Shown: positions 8,379 through 17,420, counted from the stretch's first letter. The stretch: DNA of 64,000 nucleotides from an uncultured Chloroflexota bacterium (GCA_937974245.1 CALJKV010000106.1:111261-175260), one strand, 5' to 3'. Notes: generated by a model not told the origin, from the letters alone. Translations and numbers: made by a program.

Positions 8379-9536
8379 TTAGTTCATCCCCTTGGCTGAT
8401 GCGATGGCTTGACGGGCAGCTTCAGTCAGGGTAGCAGTGCTGGTGAGATTGGGCAACTGCGCACTATCAATCATCTGGCGTGCTTCGCTGGCGTTTGTTC
8501 CGGCCAGGCGGACAATGAGGGGAAGATTGGCCTTAGTCTCGTCTAATGCCCGGAGAATGCCGCCTGCGACCTCATCGCAGCGCGTAATGCCCCCGAAGAT
8601 GTTCAGAAGAACAACCTTTACATGGGGGTCTGCCAGCATGATCCCGAGTGCGGTGGCAACTGTTTTTGACTGTGCGCCGCCGCCTATATCCAGAAAGTTG
8701 GCTGGGCCGATTGACTCGTCGCCATAGCGATGAATCATATCTATGGTCGTCATCGCAAGACCCGCGCCATTCGCCATACAGCCGATTTGCCCGTCTAACC
8801 TGACATAGCTGATTCCGGCAGCACGTGCGCGGGCTTCCTGATCGGATTCGCCGTCATTATCGTACATTTCCGCCAGATCAGTGTGCCTGTAGAGAGCATT
8901 GTCATCAATAATCAGCTTGCTATCCAGCGCCAATAAACGGTTATCTGTCGTGATAACCAGTGGGTTGATCTCAGCCAAGACTGCATCGCTAGCAACAAAG
9001 CAAGTGTAAAGGCTGTAGGTGATTTGTAAGAAGGTTTTCCAATATTCGTTAGGAAGATCGATATTGCTGGCAATACTGCGAACCTGATAGTCACGCAGGC
9101 CAATGCAAGGGTTAATGGTGTCTCGAAAGATTAGGCTGGGTGATGTACGGGCAACTTCTATAATGTCTCGACCCCCCTCGCGTGAGGCGATGAGCATGGG
9201 TTTACTGGTCGTTCGGTCATTCGTCATGCCGAGATAGATTTCCTGCCTGATGCTGATGGTTGGATTTACCAGCACTTTTCGAATAATTAACCCGCCAATG
9301 ACACTTCCTAGCAGGCTATTCGCCAGATTTTCGGCCTGTTTCGGGTTTTCAGCGAAGAGAATCCCCCCCATCTGGGCGCGATTAGGAGTGGGGATTTGTG
9401 CTTTAATTACCACCTTGTCCCCCAGTTCACGAGCGATTTCATAGACCTGTTGTGGGGTGCTGGCTACCTTGCCAGGTAATACGGGGATACCGAATTCAGC
9501 GAAACGGGCTTTTGATTGGTATTCATGAAGATTCAC
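8379..9536 (-). CDS. sucC: Succinate-CoA ligase subunit beta with atypical nucleotide loop
   Basis: Beta (ATP-grasp) subunit, 385 residues. I chose the GTG at 9536 because it gives the canonical N-terminus NLHEYQSKARF and has GGAG eight bases upstream; an upstream GTG at 9557 is less likely. Metal ligands in AEINPLVIT and ALDSKLIID and the glycine-rich LNIFGGITRCD are intact. The N-terminal loop that is usually GGRGKAGG is here PNRAQMGG (residues 51-58), losing three glycines and the loop lysine (Q55) while keeping the arginine. Nucleotide or acid specificity may therefore differ. It forms an operon with sucD. Confidence 0.93.
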   Translation of the reverse strand: MNLHEYQSKARFAEFGIPVLPGKVASTPQQVYEIARELGDKVVIKAQIPTPNRAQMGGILFAENPKQAENLANSLLGSVIGGLIIRKVLVNPTISIRQEIYLGMTNDRTTSKPMLIASREGGRDIIEVARTSPSLIFRDTINPCIGLRDYQVRSIASNIDLPNEYWKTFLQITYSLYTCFVASDAVLAEINPLVITTDNRLLALDSKLIIDDNALYRHTDLAEMYDNDGESDQEARARAAGISYVRLDGQIGCMANGAGLAMTTIDMIHRYGDESIGPANFLDIGGGAQSKTVATALGIMLADPHVKVVLLNIFGGITRCDEVAGGILRALDETKANLPLIVRLAGTNASEARQMIDSAQLPNLTSTATLTEAARQAIASAKGMN

Positions 9537-9605
9537 AAGGCGACTCCAAGAGATCACATGAGCCAGGAATGGATAAAACAGCTTTGTGGGAGCAGCTATT
9601 CTTAA

Positions 9606-9887
9606 TTATAAGGCCTCAATCTCATGATGTGTGATAAGCACGTCATAATGCGCCTCAATCCATTCTAGAATACTGGTCAGCACCTTATGATTATGCACAT
9701 TGGAATTGCTAACCACAGCAATAGCGATTTCGGCGGACTGCCACAGTTCATGATGGTCGGTTTCCGCCGCTGAGACATTAAACGTATTGTGTATACGTGC
9801 CAGCATGGATTTGAGAATGCTGCGCTTTTCTTTGAGCGATGCAGCGCCCGGGAGATGTATTTCAATTTGACAAACGCCGATATTCAT
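9606..9887 (-). CDS. DUF503 (YlxP-like) small protein
   Basis: A 93-residue member of the DUF503/YlxP family: MNIGVCQIEIHLPGAASLKE at the N-terminus, then KRSILKSMLARIHNTFNVSAAE and the conserved WQSAEIAIAVVSN segment. These small ferredoxin-fold proteins are often encoded near rbfA and infB and are thought to act around ribosome maturation, but the role is unproven. Here the neighbour is sucC, whose start is about 70 bases downstream on the same strand. A TATAAT sequence overlaps the end of this gene and might serve sucC, but no good -35 box accompanies it. Confidence 0.85.
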   Translation of the reverse strand: MNIGVCQIEIHLPGAASLKEKRSILKSMLARIHNTFNVSAAETDHHELWQSAEIAIAVVSNSNVHNHKVLTSILEWIEAHYDVLITHHEIEAL

Positions 9888-9962
9888 AATTCACTTGATT
9901 GGTGTTTTCAGGTTGGATGTGCGAATAGCTTAACTATACTGAAAATAAACATTTTTCACAGG

Positions 9963-9982
9963 TTTTTCAGGGTTCTGAAAAA
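9963..9982. other. AT-rich palindrome between divergent genes
   Basis: A perfect 8-base inverted repeat (TTTTTCAG, four-base loop, CTGAAAAA) lies between the DUF503 and response-regulator starts, just upstream of the latter's putative -35 box. It could be an operator or a weak hairpin. The only evidence is its symmetry and position. Confidence 0.3.
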
Positions 9983-9995
9983 ATTGTAAGTGAAG

Positions 9996-10025
9996 TGGAC
10001 AGCGTTTGCTAAAGTATGCTATGCT
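9996..10025 (+). promoter_or_regulatory. Putative sigma-70 promoter of the CheY-like regulator
   Basis: TGGACA and TATGCT are separated by 18 bases, ending 55 bases before the response-regulator ATG. The -10 box sits in a TATGCTATGCT direct repeat, so the exact box is ambiguous. A GGAGG-like site (GGCGGAGG) precedes the ATG. Confidence 0.5.
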
Positions 10026-10080
10026 GTTGGTTGATAATCTGTCAGCACAGTAGAATTCCATTGGCGGAGGCACTGCACTC

Positions 10081-10464
10081 ATGACCCCAACACGGGTGGT
10101 GTGTATCGAAGATGAACCACAGATGATTGACCTGGTCAAGTTAATTCTCTCCCGCGATGGGTTTGAAGTGATTGGTGCGCCAAGTGGTTTTGAAGGCTTA
10201 CAGGTGGTTGAGGATATGCAGCCAGATTTGGTGCTCCTCGACTTGATGATGCCTGATATTGATGGGTGGGAAGTATACCAGAGGATGAAGGCAAACCCGA
10301 CGACCAGCAGCATTCCGGTGATTGTCGTGACAGCCCGTGCCCAGAGCATTGATAAAGTACTGGGATTACATATCGCCAAAGTGGATGACTACATTACCAA
10401 GCCGTTTGGCCCGGCAGAACTGCTTCAGAGTGTCGAAAAAGTTTTGGCAGAACGCTTGGCTTAG
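10081..10464 (+). CDS. Single-domain response regulator (CheY-like)
   Basis: A 127-residue receiver domain without an output domain. The acidic pair is at E10-D11, the phosphoacceptor is D54 in LVLLDLMMPDIDGWE, the switch residue is T84 in VIVVTAR, and the lysine is K107 in DDYITKPFGP. It should relay phosphate or bind partners rather than bind DNA. No histidine kinase lies next to it, so its partner is unknown. It stands alone, with its own promoter-like sequence upstream and a strong terminator downstream. Confidence 0.95.
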   Translation: MTPTRVVCIEDEPQMIDLVKLILSRDGFEVIGAPSGFEGLQVVEDMQPDLVLLDLMMPDIDGWEVYQRMKANPTTSSIPVIVVTARAQSIDKVLGLHIAKVDDYITKPFGPAELLQSVEKVLAERLA

Positions 10465-10503
10465 CTTACACCCACATCAAGAAAACAGAAATGATATGAC
10501 GAT

Positions 10504-10539
10504 AGGCGCACCATAATGATTATGATGCGCCTGTTTTAT
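10504..10539. terminator. Terminator hairpin between response regulator and tlpA-like gene
   Basis: Outer stem AGGCGCA/TGCGCCT and inner stem CATAAT/ATTATG form a long hairpin with one C/A mismatch, followed on the plus strand by GTTTTATT. It lies between convergent genes, just past the response-regulator stop, and probably ends that transcript. Confidence 0.75.
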
Positions 10540-10542
10540 TGC

Positions 10543-11100
10543 TTAGCCGGTACCGGTCAGGCCGCTCTCGATGTATCCGGCAAGTTGGTCGGGCGTGACC
10601 ATACCACTGTGTGTGGCGTAGATATTGCCTTCCGCATTAATGAAGATACTGGTTGGGTAGCCCTGGATGCCGAAAACTCGCTGCAACTGCGCGTTGGTAT
10701 CCAGTAAAATCGGGAAACTCAGTGCTAGGTTATTCGCAAACGGGATGATCTGCGCAGCAGATTCGGCGTTATTGACGGCGAGTACGACGAATCCCTCATC
10801 TTCGTATTGGTCAAAGGCGGCCTGGATACTGGGCATTTCAGCCCGGCATGGTGGGCACCAGGTCGCCCAGAAATTGAGCATAACCACTTTCCCCTGGTAA
10901 TCGCTTAGTGTGACGGTCTCACCACTCAAGGTATTTGCGGTGAAATTGGGCGCATTGCCCGATGATCTGGAATCTGCGGCGATTGCTGCAATAATCAACC
11001 CCAAGCCGGCCAGCACAAGTGCTACCCATATCCATAGTTTTCGCTGTGTCTTGTTGACTTGCTGTTGTTTTCTCCGTGCGGTTCGTGTTGAAGTACTCAT
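10543..11100 (-). CDS. TlpA-like membrane-anchored thioredoxin
   Basis: A 185-residue thiol-disulfide oxidoreductase of the TlpA/ResA type. A charged N-terminus and one membrane helix (about 22-43) anchor it, leaving the thioredoxin domain outside the cytoplasm. The active site is FWATWCPPCRAEMPS, and the cis-proline lies in GIQGYPTSIFI. Proteins of this kind reduce apocytochrome c or other exported cysteines; the substrate here is unknown because no cytochrome maturation genes lie nearby. It is convergent with the response regulator and stands alone. Confidence 0.93.
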   Translation of the reverse strand: MSTSTRTARRKQQQVNKTQRKLWIWVALVLAGLGLIIAAIAADSRSSGNAPNFTANTLSGETVTLSDYQGKVVMLNFWATWCPPCRAEMPSIQAAFDQYEDEGFVVLAVNNAESAAQIIPFANNLALSFPILLDTNAQLQRVFGIQGYPTSIFINAEGNIYATHSGMVTPDQLAGYIESGLTGTG

Positions 11101-11338
11101 TTAATACTGCTTTCCTGGAGTAATATAGAATATGACTTGAAAAAAACCGAAGGTTATAGGCCTTTTGGTAACAATATTTTGATGCGATTATCAGCCCATA
11201 CCTTACATCTCTTTTATGTCTTTTTGGTCTGATCTCGGACAATATAGTATCATTAGCTGTGTTTATTGGAGTGAATGGCATATACTCATGCCTGGAAAAC
11301 TATTTATGGTGCAAAAACACGTCACATTGGGGGATTAC

Positions 11339-12988
11339 ATGAAACGCATAACCCTGAAATTCTTAGTGTGGCTGCCGGTTGCTCTGCTGCTGATGGCCTT
11401 ACCCGCATTTGCACAGGGGACAAATCTAATCACTAACCCTGGTTTTGAGGGCAGTTTTACGGCTATTGGCGGCGACCAGACGATCCAAGTTGCAACTGGT
11501 TGGTCTCCCTGGCATGTTTCTGGCGGCGCATCACTTTCGGAGAATGTGCAACCAGAATACTACAAGGCATCTGATTTCGTGACCGCCGGACAAGGGGTCT
11601 CGCGAATTCGCGGCGGTAATGATGCCCAACAGTTTCTCACTGCGTTTGCAACATTTGATGGCGGAATCTTTCAGCGAGTATCCGGTGTCAAACAGGGTGA
11701 TAGTCTTGTTTTTACGGCATTTGTCTACGTGTGGTCAACGACTTTCGACGATGTAAACCTGAGTGATCGCCCTGGAGATGTGGTTGTCCAGGTAGGGATT
11801 GATTCAACTGGTGGTACGGATGGTCAGAGTGGCAATATTGTCTGGTCATCCCCGGTGATTCAGTATGATGCATATAACGAATATACGGTGACAGCCCCCG
11901 CCAATGGCAATGCAGTCACGGTCTTTATTCGCAGCACGATTACCTCACCGGTGAAATCCACCAATGTATACATAGATGATACGTCTTTGGTCGTGGCGGG
12001 CAGCGCGCAGCCCATAAGCAGTGCCACGCCAACCCTCACCCAGACGCCGTTTGTGCCAAGTGCCACGCCGACTTTGACGGTGACGCCGTTTGTGCCGAGT
12101 GCCACACCGACACTTACCTTGACGCCTCTTTTGCCGTCAGCGACGGCTACCTCGGGAGACCTGGGGATTGTGACACCGGTTTTGCCGAGTGCCACCTTCA
12201 CTTTGACACCGGTTTTGCCCTCGGCGACAGCGACTCTGACGGTGGTTCCGCCCTCGGCGACACTCACATTTACCCCGTCGTTTACGCCTAGCAGCACCTC
12301 AACCGCTACGCCAACAGCGGAAGTGCTGCTCCCAACCAACACCTTTACCCCAACCCTGACCCCGATCCCTGGCGAAGTGGATAATACGGTGTTCCGCAAC
12401 AATATCGTGCATACGGTCCAGCGGGGCGACACGGTAGGTGAACTGGCGCGGCTGTATGATAGCAGTGTCGAGGCGATTATCAGCAAGAACGGGTTAGATG
12501 AAAGTGCCTTAATTCGGGTTGGTCAATCGCTGCTCATCCCGGTGCGTTTGCCTGCTCCTGCAACGTCCACGCCTTCGCCGACGCCTATCTTTGTTGCAAC
12601 GGTGGTGATCGCCGTACCGCCCCAGGAAGCAAGTGTCTATGTTGTCCAGCCGGGCGACACCTTGTTCCGTATTGCCGTACGCTTTAATACCACGACAACC
12701 ACCCTGGCCCAGCTCAATGGTATTGCGAATCCCAATGTCATTCGTGTGGGGCAGCGCCTGAACGTTCCTGGTGCGGGGACACCACCCACCCCGGTAGTTG
12801 TGACCGTTGTTGTACCAGTTACGGCCACGCCCGCTCCTGTAACGTCAAACACATATGTTGTGCGGGCAGGTGATAACCTGTATCGCATTTCGCTGCGTAC
12901 CGGCGTCTCACTGACCCGTTTGATTCAAGTAAACGGGATTGTAGACCCGAATAGGTTGTATGTCGGGCAGGTGTTGACAATTCCATGA
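11339..12988 (+). CDS. Secreted protein with three LysM domains and Thr/Pro linker
   Basis: I start the protein at the ATG at 11339, which gives a typical signal peptide (KRITLKFLVWLPVALLLMAL, then AFA-Q); an upstream in-frame start at 11216 would bury it. The 549-residue product has a beta-rich domain (about 27-215, beginning NLITNPGFEGSF, similar to carbohydrate-binding jelly rolls). A repetitive Thr/Pro/Ser linker follows (about 225-345), then three LysM domains (about 358-402, 434-478 and 506-549). LysM binds N-acetylglucosamine polymers, so a cell-surface role is likely. The stop overlaps the DUF192 start in ATGA, and a LysM peptidase follows, indicating one operon. Confidence 0.88.
   Translation: MKRITLKFLVWLPVALLLMALPAFAQGTNLITNPGFEGSFTAIGGDQTIQVATGWSPWHVSGGASLSENVQPEYYKASDFVTAGQGVSRIRGGNDAQQFLTAFATFDGGIFQRVSGVKQGDSLVFTAFVYVWSTTFDDVNLSDRPGDVVVQVGIDSTGGTDGQSGNIVWSSPVIQYDAYNEYTVTAPANGNAVTVFIRSTITSPVKSTNVYIDDTSLVVAGSAQPISSATPTLTQTPFVPSATPTLTVTPFVPSATPTLTLTPLLPSATATSGDLGIVTPVLPSATFTLTPVLPSATATLTVVPPSATLTFTPSFTPSSTSTATPTAEVLLPTNTFTPTLTPIPGEVDNTVFRNNIVHTVQRGDTVGELARLYDSSVEAIISKNGLDESALIRVGQSLLIPVRLPAPATSTPSPTPIFVATVVIAVPPQEASVYVVQPGDTLFRIAVRFNTTTTTLAQLNGIANPNVIRVGQRLNVPGAGTPPTPVVVTVVVPVTATPAPVTSNTYVVRAGDNLYRISLRTGVSLTRLIQVNGIVDPNRLYVGQVLTIP
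12016..12370 (+). repeat. Degenerate tandem repeat coding a Thr/Pro/Ser linker
   Basis: Imperfect repeats of the type GTGCCGAGTGCCACACCGAC encode units such as PSATPTLTLTP inside the LysM protein. The units differ by synonymous and length changes. They form a flexible, probably extended spacer between the N-terminal domain and the LysM domains. Confidence 0.8.
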
Positions 12989-13365
12989 GTAAACGGTGGC
13001 GTATTTTGCGAAATGCCACAACTGGAGATGTAATTCTGCCTCGTGTTAAGTGGTGCCAGAGTTTCTGGTGCCACTTTCGTGGTTTACAGTGGGTGCGGCA
13101 TTTACCGGAGAATGAAGGGCTATTGTTTATCACCGATAGGGAAGGGCGGGGACATACTGCCATCCACATGTTTTTCATGTTTTTCAGTATTGGTGTGGTG
13201 TGGATGGACGCTTCGGGTAAAGTTGTGGACAAGTGCCTGGCGAAACCCTGGAGACCCATGTACGCGCCGAACTCCCCGGCACAGTATTACCTGGAAGCCA
13301 ATACCAATATTCTCGAACAGGTTGAGTTAGGTGATGTATTGCGGTTTGATGAGGTTGTTGGATGA
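12985..13365 (+). CDS. DUF192 family protein
   Basis: A 126-residue DUF192 protein. The recognisable core is MFFMFFSIGVVWMDASGKVV (about 62-81) followed by KCLAKPWRPMYAPNSPAQYY, matching the family's pattern of a hydrophobic strand, a D/G-K-V-V turn and a P-x-x-P-A-x-Y segment. The function of DUF192 is not established. No signal peptide is visible here, unlike many members. ATGA overlaps tie it to the LysM genes on both sides, so it is translated with envelope proteins. Confidence 0.8.
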   Translation: MSKRWRILRNATTGDVILPRVKWCQSFWCHFRGLQWVRHLPENEGLLFITDREGRGHTAIHMFFMFFSIGVVWMDASGKVVDKCLAKPWRPMYAPNSPAQYYLEANTNILEQVELGDVLRFDEVVG

Positions 13366-14810
13366 TTTATCGTATAGTGTATGGTTTGTTGCTTACCGCG
13401 CTGCTTGTGCTGCCGGCCTCAGTAGTCGTAGGACAAGAGTCACGATCTTCTACGCAATCCGAGATGACGATTCATGTTGTTCAGCGTGGTGAGAATCTCT
13501 TTCGCATTGCGTTAGGGTATGGGCTGACAACTGATGAACTTGCGGAACTCAACGGCATTGTTGATCCAGGCAACATCCAGGTTGGGCAGCGGTTGCTGGT
13601 GCCGGTGGCCGGTACAGTTGCTGCTGTGCCTCAAACGCACGCTGTTCAACCCGGAGAAACCCTGCAAAGTATCGCGGCGCTGTATGGCCTCACGCTAGAC
13701 CAACTGGCCGCTTATAGTAGTCTGGTGGATGTGAACACTATTTTTGTCGGACAAATTCTGACAATTGTTCCTGCTGTCGAACCAACCCCGCTAGTGCCGG
13801 AGGCTGCTGTGGAAACTGCTCCCCCGGTGAATGTGATTCACGTCGTGCAGCCGGGTGAGACCATGTTTCGGATTGCGACCAGTTACGGTCTGACGGTGAA
13901 TGCTGTTGCCAGTGCGAATGGGATTAGCGATCCTACCTTGATTGATGTTGGGCAGCAGTTGGTGATTCCCGGTATTGAACCGCCACAGTTGGCACTGGAT
14001 TTACCCACGCCGATGACTGGGTTAACGATGGAGCCGCTCCTGTTGGTTGAGGGGCAAACGGGAGAATTCCGCCTGACAACGGCGGTGCCAACCAGCCTGA
14101 CTGGGACGTTTCTGGGGCGGGCGCTGGCAGCATCATCTGAGCAGAGCAACACCCTTCATACCATTTTGGTCGGCGTGCCGGTTTTTACGCAGGCTGGGGT
14201 TTATCCGCTACAACTGAGCGTTACGGATGAGTCCGGCCAGCGGGCAGATTTTGTCACGAATCTGGAGATTATTCCTGGTTTATATGGCAGTGAGGAAATA
14301 ACACTGCTCTCAGATCGGAGCGATTTGCTTGATCCGGCGGTTGAGACTGCCGAACAAGACCTGCTCCAGCGAATTATGACGACGAGCTTCACCCCGACTC
14401 GTTACTTTACCGGCCCGATGGGGCTGCCGGCAGCGGCCCCCTTGATTTCCACCTTTGGAACAAGCCGATCCTATAATGGTGGTGCATATGACCGATTTCA
14501 CAGCGGCGCGGATTTTGCCGGTGCGCCCGGCACGCCGGTCTTAGCGGCAGCCTCGGGAACGGTGGTGTTGGCGGATACCTTGAATGTACGTGGTAATGCA
14601 ACCATCATAGATCATGGTTGGGGGGTTTATACCGGGTATTGGCACCAGACGGAACAATATGTGCATGTGGGTGATTTTGTAACGGCCGGGCAGGTGATCG
14701 GTACAATTGGCGCGACAGGCCGGGTGACGGGAGCGCATCTTCATTGGGAGTTATGGGTCAATGGCGTGCCGGTTGACCCAATGCAATGGGTAATTCAAGA
14801 TTTTTCATAA
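13362..14810 (+). CDS. LysM-containing M23 peptidase
   Basis: A 482-residue secreted peptidoglycan peptidase: signal peptide (about 1-24), three LysM domains (roughly 37-82, 92-136 and 157-202), a beta-rich middle region, and a C-terminal M23 lysostaphin-type metallopeptidase domain. Zinc and catalytic residues are present: H380 and D384 in FHSGADF, and H459/H461 in GAHLHWEL. It should cut peptide crosslinks in the wall or, in some relatives, regulate other hydrolases. The start overlaps the DUF192 stop in ATGA. The three linked genes look like a surface-remodelling operon. Confidence 0.92.
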   Translation: MIYRIVYGLLLTALLVLPASVVVGQESRSSTQSEMTIHVVQRGENLFRIALGYGLTTDELAELNGIVDPGNIQVGQRLLVPVAGTVAAVPQTHAVQPGETLQSIAALYGLTLDQLAAYSSLVDVNTIFVGQILTIVPAVEPTPLVPEAAVETAPPVNVIHVVQPGETMFRIATSYGLTVNAVASANGISDPTLIDVGQQLVIPGIEPPQLALDLPTPMTGLTMEPLLLVEGQTGEFRLTTAVPTSLTGTFLGRALAASSEQSNTLHTILVGVPVFTQAGVYPLQLSVTDESGQRADFVTNLEIIPGLYGSEEITLLSDRSDLLDPAVETAEQDLLQRIMTTSFTPTRYFTGPMGLPAAAPLISTFGTSRSYNGGAYDRFHSGADFAGAPGTPVLAAASGTVVLADTLNVRGNATIIDHGWGVYTGYWHQTEQYVHVGDFVTAGQVIGTIGATGRVTGAHLHWELWVNGVPVDPMQWVIQDFS

Positions 14811-14824
14811 GCAAGGCTTAAAAA

Positions 14825-17344
14825 ATGGCAAGAAAAGATCCCCTTCGATTTTTCTACGAGTTGGCTGGCAAGTCACTGGTTGATGACATCAAAACGACTG
14901 AAAAAGCGCTGGGTCGTTATGACCAGAAATATGCCGCTAAAAAGCGGCGCCGGTTGCCTCCTTGGAACGAGTTGGGTGGCGTGAAGCGCGTGACTGCCTA
15001 TGAGCGGGGTGTCCGGCTCATGTGCGAGAGGGGGAATGTAGAATTGCAGTGGGTGGCAGTGGACTGCTTGCGGGTACGCTTGCAGACTGACAAACATGCG
15101 GAGTTTTTCCCACCATTTTCGTATGCGGTCAGCAAGGCGGACTGGTCGGAAGTCCCAATTGAAGCAATTGACCATCCGGTGACAGTTGAAATGCAGTCAG
15201 AGGCTATGATCTGCCGGGTGGAAAAACTGTCATTTCGCCTGCAATTGGAAACACCATCCCATGAGGTGATTTGTGCGGACTTCCCTGGGATGCAGTGGCG
15301 CGAAGACGGCGCGGTGCGATTGTCACTCCGCTTGCGGCCGGATGAGAGTGCTTATGGGCTGGGAAGTCGGGCCGTCGGTCTAAATCTCCGGGGTAGACAG
15401 TATCAACTGTGGAATACCGATCCGCCGCGTTTCCGGCGCGATGATGACCCTCTTTATTACAGCATCCCATTTTACCTGGGAGTCCATGCACACGGCGCTT
15501 ACGGTGTATTTTGGGATAATTCGAGTCGTAGTACGGTGGATGTCGGTCTGGGCGCCGACGATGCACTGGTATTTGAGGGAGAGGTAGGAGAACTGCGTTA
15601 TTACCTGTTTTTTGGGAACGATGTCAACAGTGTTTTAGCGCGTTACACCGAGCTAACTGGGCGAATTACGCTCCCGCCCCTCTGGAGTCTCGGCTATCAG
15701 CAGTGTCGTTTCAGCTATTACCCACAGCAGGCCGTATTGGATTTAGCCGGCGAGTTTCGTAAGCGGGGTATTGCGTGCGATGTACTGTATCTCGATATTC
15801 ATTACATGGCTGGTTTCAGGGTGTTTACCTGGGATCGAACCCGGTTTCCCGCATTACCTGAGATGATCGCCACGTTGCACAGGCAGGGTTTTAAAGTTGT
15901 AGTGATTGTTGACCCAGGCATTAAGATAGACCCGGATTACCCCGTCTATGTGAGCGGCGTCGAACAAGATGTGTTCCTCAAGCACCCCGACGGCGAGCCG
16001 GTGACGGCAGCGGTTTGGGCTGGGGCATCTCATTTCCCCGATTTTACCAGTGCGGCAGCGCGTCGCTGGTGGGGGGAGCAGTTTCTCCCCTTGCTGGATG
16101 CCGGAGTGGATGGTATCTGGAATGATATGTGCGAACCGGCCATCTTTACCTCAGATGGTGCCAGTACGCTGCCTGACTATGTGGCCCACGATGTAGATGG
16201 ACTGGGGGGCGATCACCAGGGAAATCACAACGTGTATGGCTTGTTAATGGGACGTGCCTCACAGGAAGCACTGCGCAAGCATCATCCTGACAGGCGGCCA
16301 TTTAATATGATTCGGGCCGGCTTTGCGGGGGCGCAGCGTTATGCCAGTTCGTGGACAGGGGATAATTCCTCGACCTGGGATCACTTGCGCCTCAGCCTGA
16401 GCATGACAATGAATATGGGGCTTTCCGGCGCACCTATGACCGGGCCGGACATTGGCGGTTTCGATGGAGATACGGAGGGTGAGTTATTCACACGCTGGTT
16501 GCAGGCAGCGGTTTTAATGCCGTATTTTCGCGCCCATACCGGAATGAATACCCATGCGCAAGAACCCTGGTCATTCGGACAGCCGTATGAGGTCATTAAC
16601 CGCCTGACAATTGATTTACGGTATCGCTTCCTGCCGTATTTGTACTCACTCGTGGCGATTGCGAAAGAATATGGTTGGCCGGTCATTCGCCCTGTGTTCA
16701 CCCTTGAACCCTTGAATCCTGATCTTCGTGCAGTGGACGATTGTTATCTTCTGGGCGATGCGGTGCTGGTCGCGCCTGTACTGGAGTCGGGTGTAGTGCG
16801 TCGGTCAGTGTATCTGCCGGTGGGGGAGTGGTACGACTATTGGACGAATGAACTGCTGCAGGGCGGTCAGGTTGTGACAGTGCCAGCACCACTTGAGCGT
16901 GTTCCGCTGTTTGTTCGAGCCGGGACGTCTCTTCCACACTGGCCGGAAGCGCAGTATGTGGGCGAAAATGTGGTGGATACGCTGCTGCTGCGTGTTTATC
17001 CCGGTGATGGCGAAACCGTCTTGTACGAGGACGATGGCGAAGGTATGGCGTATGAAGAGGGGGCCTATCGCTGGGTGTATGTCACCTGTAATTGGGATGA
17101 GGACGGTAGATTTATCATTAACCGCCGCGCTGCCGGTCAATATACGCCGTCCTATACCAGAATGAAGATTGAAGTCGTCGGGTTGGATGAAGAACCCATG
17201 CATGTGCGGGTAGATCGGCAAGGTGCGCCGCTCTGGTTTTTTGATGAGGGTTTGCTGGAAGTGAGTATTGATACTTTCCAGCGTATCGAAATCCGACGGC
17301 GGCCACTACCAGATGACAAGACGCTTCTGCATCGCCCCTGGTAA
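14825..17344 (+). CDS. Glycoside hydrolase family 31 (alpha-glucosidase-like)
   Basis: An 839-residue GH31 enzyme that should hydrolyse alpha-glucosides or alpha-xylosides. The N-terminal beta domain, (beta/alpha)8 barrel and two C-terminal beta domains are recognisable. The nucleophile is D434 in GIWNDMCEPAIF and the acid/base is D513 in SSWTGDNSSTW. The residue before the nucleophile-region Glu is Cys (NDMCEP), where most members have Asn. There is no signal peptide, so it is probably cytoplasmic. It starts 14 bases after the M23 peptidase with AAGG upstream, so cotranscription is possible. Confidence 0.94.
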   Translation: MARKDPLRFFYELAGKSLVDDIKTTEKALGRYDQKYAAKKRRRLPPWNELGGVKRVTAYERGVRLMCERGNVELQWVAVDCLRVRLQTDKHAEFFPPFSYAVSKADWSEVPIEAIDHPVTVEMQSEAMICRVEKLSFRLQLETPSHEVICADFPGMQWREDGAVRLSLRLRPDESAYGLGSRAVGLNLRGRQYQLWNTDPPRFRRDDDPLYYSIPFYLGVHAHGAYGVFWDNSSRSTVDVGLGADDALVFEGEVGELRYYLFFGNDVNSVLARYTELTGRITLPPLWSLGYQQCRFSYYPQQAVLDLAGEFRKRGIACDVLYLDIHYMAGFRVFTWDRTRFPALPEMIATLHRQGFKVVVIVDPGIKIDPDYPVYVSGVEQDVFLKHPDGEPVTAAVWAGASHFPDFTSAAARRWWGEQFLPLLDAGVDGIWNDMCEPAIFTSDGASTLPDYVAHDVDGLGGDHQGNHNVYGLLMGRASQEALRKHHPDRRPFNMIRAGFAGAQRYASSWTGDNSSTWDHLRLSLSMTMNMGLSGAPMTGPDIGGFDGDTEGELFTRWLQAAVLMPYFRAHTGMNTHAQEPWSFGQPYEVINRLTIDLRYRFLPYLYSLVAIAKEYGWPVIRPVFTLEPLNPDLRAVDDCYLLGDAVLVAPVLESGVVRRSVYLPVGEWYDYWTNELLQGGQVVTVPAPLERVPLFVRAGTSLPHWPEAQYVGENVVDTLLLRVYPGDGETVLYEDDGEGMAYEEGAYRWVYVTCNWDEDGRFIINRRAAGQYTPSYTRMKIEVVGLDEEPMHVRVDRQGAPLWFFDEGLLEVSIDTFQRIEIRRRPLPDDKTLLHRPW

Positions 17345-17368
17345 TCTGTGAATTCGGGTTAGAATGCA

Positions 17369-17401
17369 ACGAGGGATACGGATAGCGTACCCCTCGTTTT
17401 T
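17369..17401. terminator. Terminator between GH31 and the membrane-protein gene
   Basis: Stem ACGAGGGATAC pairs with GTACCCCTCGT with one A/C mismatch, followed by a short T tract. It lies between convergent genes, 24 bases after the GH31 stop. Confidence 0.75.
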
Positions 17402-17420
17402 GTCTGGGTATATGCCTGGA

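Noticed and set aside
9606..9611. TATAAT at the end of the DUF503 gene as a sucC promoter
   Set aside because: The bases 16-18 upstream have no -35 resemblance, and the -10 match alone in AT-rich sequence is weak evidence.
11860..12486. A 200-codon open frame on the minus strand opposite the LysM gene
   Set aside because: It is the complement of the Thr/Pro repeat, gives a Val/Gly-rich low-complexity product, and lacks a ribosome-binding site. The plus-strand protein has a signal peptide and three LysM domains.
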